Below are positions 8,099-11,338 of a DNA stretch of 11,338 nucleotides, piece by piece. A model generated the notes under the pieces. It worked only from the letters and a program-made list of their open reading frames with translations, was not told the DNA's origin and did not search any database. The DNA comes from a candidate division KSB1 bacterium (GTDB taxonomy: Bacteria > Zhuqueibacterota > JdFR-76 > DREG01). The stretch covers positions 1-11,338 of the forward strand of contig JADFJB010000141.1 of the NCBI GenBank assembly GCA_022566355.1, written 5' to 3'. Every line of letters begins with the position of its first letter. Within the stretch, counting starts at the first letter, position 1. The position numbers and the translations under genes are program-made.

Positions 8099-8126
8099 TT
8101 GAGACTTTCGGAAAAAAGATTATATT
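8099..8126 (+). promoter_or_regulatory. Possible promoter of the MntA-HepT pair
   Basis: TTGAGA (8099-8104) and TATATT (8121-8126) are 16 nt apart and end 30 nt before the mntA-like ATG. The boxes resemble a standard sigma-70 promoter. The surrounding DNA is so AT-rich that chance matches are likely, and this phylum's consensus may differ. Confidence 0.3.
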
Positions 8127-8156
8127 AAAAAAATAATATCAAATAATGACCACTAT

Positions 8157-8462
8157 ATGAATAAATTATTAGAACATAATCTTGCTCAAATAATAAATTG
8201 CTGCAAAGAAAATGACGTTGAGAAATTACATGCCTACGGTTCTATAACAACAGAAAATTTTACTGATAAAAGCGATATTGATCTGCTTATCAAATTCAAG
8301 AATATCCCATTCGAACAATATACTGATAATTATTTCCGCCTTCATGCGTTATTCAAAAAAATTTTCAAGCGTAAAGTGGATTTGATAACAGAAAACTCGC
8401 TATCTAATCCTTATTTTATTAAAAAAATAAATCAGACTAAAACTCTACTTTATGAAGGATGA
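8157..8462 (+). CDS. mntA: MntA-type minimal nucleotidyltransferase antitoxin
   Basis: A 101-residue minimal nucleotidyltransferase of the MNT class (NTP_transf_2 fold). The catalytic motif is complete: Gly28-Ser29, then ten residues, then Asp40-x-Asp42 (GS...SDIDLLIKF), with the third acidic residue at Asp75 in KVDLIT. In studied MntA-HepT modules this enzyme transfers AMP units onto a Tyr beside the toxin's RX4HXY motif and so inactivates it; that role is taken from the family. There is no Shine-Dalgarno sequence before ATG 8157, and translation may start on a short or near-leaderless transcript. The gene overlaps the HEPN gene by 11 nt, the usual antitoxin-toxin arrangement. Base composition is clearly more AT-rich than the flanking genes, which fits acquired DNA. 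The gene appears intact. Confidence 0.9.
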   Translation: MNKLLEHNLAQIINCCKENDVEKLHAYGSITTENFTDKSDIDLLIKFKNIPFEQYTDNYFRLHALFKKIFKRKVDLITENSLSNPYFIKKINQTKTLLYEG

Positions 8463-8724
8463 AATTAAAAAATTTCTCTTTGATATAAAAGAAGCGGCAA
8501 ATTCTATCTTCGAATATCTTGGAGAAAAACGAGACTTTTATGAATACGATAAAAATAAAATGTTAAGGAGAGCCGTTGAGCGAGAATTTGAAATAATCGG
8601 GGAAGCCGTAAATAATATTTTAAAGATTGATTCAAGTTTTCCTATCAAAAATGCTCGACGGATAGTTGACTTAAGGAATTTGGTCATTCATGGATATGAT
8701 AAAGTCGATAATATTATAATTTGA
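8452..8724 (+). CDS. hepT: HepT-like HEPN (DUF86) toxin, C-terminally truncated
   Basis: A 90-residue all-helical HEPN protein of the DUF86/HepT family. The ribonuclease motif is complete: Arg75, four residues, His80, Gly81, Tyr82 (RNLVIHGY). Tyr82 is the residue expected to be AMPylated by MntA. A preceding E-x-I-G-E-A segment (47-52) is also typical. The gene ends at TGA 8722-8724, whereas family members usually have about 110-115 residues. The frame continues after this TGA with a family-like C-terminus (separate entry), so this is a truncated allele. The last helix, likely needed for folding or dimerisation, would be missing. Toxic activity may be lost, or reduced, or restored by stop readthrough. 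It starts inside the end of mntA (11-nt overlap), so translation is coupled. TGA also ends four other genes here, which argues against TGA coding for Trp. Confidence 0.85.
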   Translation: MKDEIKKFLFDIKEAANSIFEYLGEKRDFYEYDKNKMLRRAVEREFEIIGEAVNNILKIDSSFPIKNARRIVDLRNLVIHGYDKVDNIII

Positions 8725-8799
8725 GGCATAATTAGTCGAGACCTGCCAAAGCTTAAAATTGAAGTCGAAAAATTGCTCGAAATTGAATCACCACGATAA
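8722..8799 (+). pseudogene. Detached C-terminal end of the HepT gene after a nonsense codon
   Basis: In the same frame as hepT, TGA is followed by 24 sense codons and then TAA at 8797-8799. They encode GIISRDLPKLKIEVEKLL and six further residues, which reads as the usual DUF86 ending (VW-x-I-I...DLP-x-L...V..LL). The TGA sits where this family normally has Trp, so a single TGG-to-TGA change explains it. The restored protein would have 115 residues, the normal length. No ribosome site or start codon allows the segment to be made by itself. Confidence 0.85.
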
Positions 8800-8888
8800 A
8801 AATCAGATCGTTAAGCAAAAAATATTTGTTTTGAAACGGTGTGATTAAATCAACCATTCTTCCAGTTACCATTTTCTATTTAGCAATC

Positions 8889-10178
8889 CTAAATTTTATT
8901 CTTCAAATACTCAGGATTAATTTTTATAGTTTCAGCTAAAAAATACTGATATTTATCCATTTGATCTATCGCCTTACTGATTTGCCCTGCCCGAAAATAC
9001 AATTCCGCATCTTTTGTCTCCAGCCTCAAAGCACGCATAATTATTGGCATCGCTTCTTTAGCCCTGCCATTCTTAAACAAAACCCAGGCATAGATTTCAA
9101 GTACCTCAATATTACCCGGTCTGCGAATTAATTCCCGCTCTATGCGATAAAGTGCTTCTTTAAGATTAACATTGTAAACAGAACCATATCTTGCATATTC
9201 CAAATTGATATTCCAGCCATTCTTTTCATAATTGCTAAATATCTCAAATACTTTTTTGATTATTTTATCAGCCTGAACCTTCTTTCCAGCCGCTGTGTAA
9301 ACAGCAGTCAGCAATTCCAAAACATTATGATCCGGAGCTATTTCGTATGCATGAAGTAAAAGCGAAACAGCTTCTTCATAGTTTTGTTGTGCCATTTTGA
9401 TTTCTGCGAGTCCACTCATCGCATGCACATAACCAGGGGATTCTTGTAAGACTCCGGTAAAGATAGCTTCGGCTGTTTCCAAATCTCCTTTGTCCAAAAA
9501 AAGGTCTCCCAGGTAAAATAAAGACCAGGCACGGTTTTCGTAGCCAGGCATTCCGGCGCTTGCCGCCAATTTCATCGCATCGATTGCACCTTCCGGGTCT
9601 CCGTGCAGCTCCCGTAAATAAGAAACCCGGCTGTAGGAACGCAAATCCGGTCGAATACTGATCATTTTATCACAGTACTCAACTGCTTTGTCATAATTGC
9701 CAAGCTCAGCATTAGCATCTACAAGGATTCCATAAGCATAAGCCAAATATGGATTTATTCGAATAGCTTCTTCTGCCAGTGGAATCGCCTCCTTGAATCG
9801 ATGTTTAGTTACATAAAGCGTGGCTTTTATAGCTAATGCGAGGGCATTGTCGGGATCTAATTCAATTGCATTGTTAATCATCTTCTCAGCTTCGCTTATG
9901 TATTTGATTTCCTGGCCCGTACTTCTGCCAATTTTTAAATAGTGTTGAGCAAGTGCTATGTATGGATCAACCTCTGCCGGATTCTTTTCGATTTCATGTA
10001 AATAGTATTGAATCGTTCTCTCCGATGATTGGATGGCCGATGTGGCATTTTCAAGGTCGAAACCGATAGCCAGGTTTGGGATCTTGACTTTTTTTTCAGC
10101 TGATCCAATGGCTAAATAATAAACAAAAACTAAAAATGATATAACTGTAATGATAGCCAATATTTTTTTGGAACTCAT
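8889..10178 (-). CDS. Membrane-anchored tetratricopeptide-repeat protein
   Basis: A 429-residue protein with a lysine-bearing N-terminus and one hydrophobic segment (about 6-25, ILAIITVISFLVFVYYLAIG). No clear cleavage site is seen, so it is probably anchored in the inner membrane with the bulk in the periplasm. From about residue 70 to the end it is built of TPR units: A-x-x-Y-x-x-x-G...A...AI.L.P.N patterns near 70-108, 112-143, 146-177, 218-249, 252-283 and 356-423, with a less regular stretch at 290-350. TPR arrays hold partner proteins; no catalytic domain is fused. It follows the DUF4331/T9SS gene by 76 nt on the same strand, so the two are probably co-transcribed and it may assist handling or assembly of that exported protein (inference). 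GGAGAAG at 10183-10189 supports the start at 10178. Confidence 0.88.
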   Translation of the reverse strand: MSSKKILAIITVISFLVFVYYLAIGSAEKKVKIPNLAIGFDLENATSAIQSSERTIQYYLHEIEKNPAEVDPYIALAQHYLKIGRSTGQEIKYISEAEKMINNAIELDPDNALALAIKATLYVTKHRFKEAIPLAEEAIRINPYLAYAYGILVDANAELGNYDKAVEYCDKMISIRPDLRSYSRVSYLRELHGDPEGAIDAMKLAASAGMPGYENRAWSLFYLGDLFLDKGDLETAEAIFTGVLQESPGYVHAMSGLAEIKMAQQNYEEAVSLLLHAYEIAPDHNVLELLTAVYTAAGKKVQADKIIKKVFEIFSNYEKNGWNINLEYARYGSVYNVNLKEALYRIERELIRRPGNIEVLEIYAWVLFKNGRAKEAMPIIMRALRLETKDAELYFRAGQISKAIDQMDKYQYFLAETIKINPEYLKNKI

Positions 10179-10200
10179 AATACTTCTCCGAATACGAATT

Positions 10201-10246
10201 GGGAGTTCAACAGCAGGGTGAGAAGCCCTGTGAAGAACTCCCTTTT
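10201..10246. repeat. Hairpin between the DUF4331 and TPR genes
   Basis: GGGAGTTC (10201-10208) pairs exactly with GAACTCCC (10235-10242). An inner CAGGG/CCCTG pair (10214-10218 with 10226-10230) adds a second stem over a 7-nt loop. A TTTT run follows only on the plus strand, whereas both flanking genes are on the minus strand. It is therefore not a normal terminator for them. It could protect the upstream mRNA's 3' end or dampen expression of the TPR gene, whose ribosome site lies just beyond it. Confidence 0.6.
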
Positions 10247-10254
10247 CCGATTTA

Positions 10255-11338
10255 CTACTTCAACAAAAGTGCTTTTTTGGCTGGAACCACTTCATTACCC
10301 ACTTTAAGCCTAAAATAATAGGTACCGCTCGGCATATTTCTCGCATTCCAGGCTACGGTATATGTTCCGGGGGTTTGCCTTTCATCCACAAGGGTATCCA
10401 CCAATTGTCCAAGAGAATTGAAAATATTAAGTTGGATTTCATTTTCTTTAGAAACATGATATTGGATTTCAGTCGATGGATTAAATGGGTTAGGATAATT
10501 CTGTTCGAGGAAAAAGGCTTTTGGAATTGAATAGCCAAGTCCTGAAGCTGAGATACCCGTCGTTGTCGGATCTTCTGCAGACAATTGCTTGATGTAATCG
10601 TATCCTCGATGCGGGGCTGCAACATATGGAAATGAATCCTTAAACGGCAAATCATTTTGTTGGGGTCCTGCATGGTAGGTTAAGACAGCCACTAAATCGT
10701 CGGTAACCGGCGACGGCGACGTAGCCGGATCATAGTCATCATACCATAAACCGATAGCAGCGAGAATGACACCGGCAACAGCCTGTAATTCGATTCGAGT
10801 CACATCATCTTCCAGGCGTCTGCCATTGGGAAATCCATCCATATTGGGGATGAACTCCAGGTCGGTGGTCGTGTTAAACCGCGAATCGGTCAAGCCAAGA
10901 ACCGCAGCTTGAATCAAGCCCAGAGAACTAAAATCTCCACTATCCCGGGGAGTTGCCGGAACCGCCATATTCAGGCGCAGCATATCTCCAAGAGTTGGCA
11001 AAAAATTGTTAATAAACGGTTTCCCTGCTGCCAAAGGATCGCCGCCCTTTCCGGTCGCCAATTGATAAGGTCGAAGATTCGGCACTCCCGTATAAAATAT
11101 CGGCAAAATATCGACGGAGCGTGGATTACCTTCCTGCAGTAAAACAGGTCCAAAAGATGATGAATGTAATGCAGTTCCGACTAATGCATCATCCGGCAAA
11201 CCAAACAGCCCATTGGCCCCATTTGTAAAATCGAAGGCTCCCAATGAAGCAGTTTGGATTCGTAAAGCCGCAAATGCCGGGACTGCGCCACCAAAAAGAT
11301 CATCATCCATATACAAGGCTAGTTCCGGGTTGGTGAAA
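10255..11338 (-). CDS. DUF4331-like exported protein with T9SS sorting domain (5' partial)
   Basis: The reading frame is open to the right edge of the window, so the N-terminus and any signal peptide lie outside. The visible part is 361 codons. The main region resembles the C-terminal half of DUF4331 proteins: LGDMLRLNMAVPAT, the GFPNGRRLEDDVT segment (around 10800-10845), then an RIELQAVAGV helix. The function of that domain is not established. The last 86 residues (10258-10515) form a type A sorting domain: FLEQNYPNPFNPST, an F-N-S-L-G-Q-L-V strand, then G-T-Y and SGTYYFRL, ending in KALLLK. This marks the protein as T9SS cargo, exported across the outer membrane with the tail removed. No SD-supported start exists inside the window; the apparent TTG at 11316 is only an artefact of the edge. 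The TPR gene follows it on the same strand. Confidence 0.88.
   Translation of the reverse strand, partial: FTNPELALYMDDDLFGGAVPAFAALRIQTASLGAFDFTNGANGLFGLPDDALVGTALHSSSFGPVLLQEGNPRSVDILPIFYTGVPNLRPYQLATGKGGDPLAAGKPFINNFLPTLGDMLRLNMAVPATPRDSGDFSSLGLIQAAVLGLTDSRFNTTTDLEFIPNMDGFPNGRRLEDDVTRIELQAVAGVILAAIGLWYDDYDPATSPSPVTDDLVAVLTYHAGPQQNDLPFKDSFPYVAAPHRGYDYIKQLSAEDPTTTGISASGLGYSIPKAFFLEQNYPNPFNPSTEIQYHVSKENEIQLNIFNSLGQLVDTLVDERQTPGTYTVAWNARNMPSGTYYFRLKVGNEVVPAKKALLLK

Noticed and set aside
8722-8724. TGA read as Trp through a variant genetic code
   Set aside because: The barrel, HDOD, mntA and HEAT-like genes all end properly at TGA, and TGG codons are used for Trp, so the standard code fits.
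10201-10246. Hairpin called as a Rho-independent terminator of the DUF4331 gene
   Set aside because: On the minus strand no T-run follows the stem; the TTTT is on the opposite strand.

Overview
The window most likely comes from a Gram-negative bacterium of the FCB group, of the Calditrichota / candidate KSB1 / Ignavibacteria kind. The strongest clue is the C-terminal secretion domain at the right edge. It carries the NYPNPFNPST signature and ends in a basic residue, as in type IX secretion (T9SS) type A sorting domains. A signal-peptide outer-membrane barrel, a lipoprotein and several exported proteins fit the same picture. Phylum-level placement is inference from protein style; no rRNA is present.

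Layout, left to right. Positions 1-68 hold a G/C-rich palindromic intergenic repeat. A minus-strand gene (274-1734) encodes an exported outer-membrane beta-barrel-like protein. A 640-bp AT-rich gap follows, then a plus-strand ankyrin-repeat lipoprotein (2405-3481). It converges on a minus-strand secreted amidase-signature enzyme (3549-5123). The 395-bp divergent gap beyond it contains a perfect 13-bp inverted repeat. Next is a plus-strand pair joined by a 4-nt ATGA overlap: an HDOD signalling protein with a TTG start (5519-6475) and an HPP-family membrane protein (6472-7182). A small exported HEAT-like repeat protein (7355-7909) follows and ends at a clear Rho-independent terminator.

After the terminator lies an AT-rich MntA-HepT (MNT/HEPN) toxin-antitoxin pair (8157-8724). 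The nucleotidyltransferase antitoxin looks intact. The HEPN toxin is cut by an in-frame TGA at codon 91. The same frame continues for 24 more codons that read like the normal C-terminal end of the DUF86 family, with TGA where the family usually has Trp. This is the most interesting observation in the window: it looks like a recent nonsense mutation that shortens a toxin whose active-site motif is retained.

The right part is a minus-strand pair. A DUF4331-type protein with a T9SS sorting domain (10255 to the edge, 5' end outside the window) is followed, after a 76-nt gap holding a hairpin, by a membrane-anchored TPR protein (8889-10178). They are probably co-transcribed.

No rRNA, tRNA, CRISPR array, transposase or phage gene was recognised. 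No wholly new multi-gene system was evident. The most promising unexplained items are the HDOD-HPP coupling, the interrupted HEPN gene and the unassigned inverted repeats.
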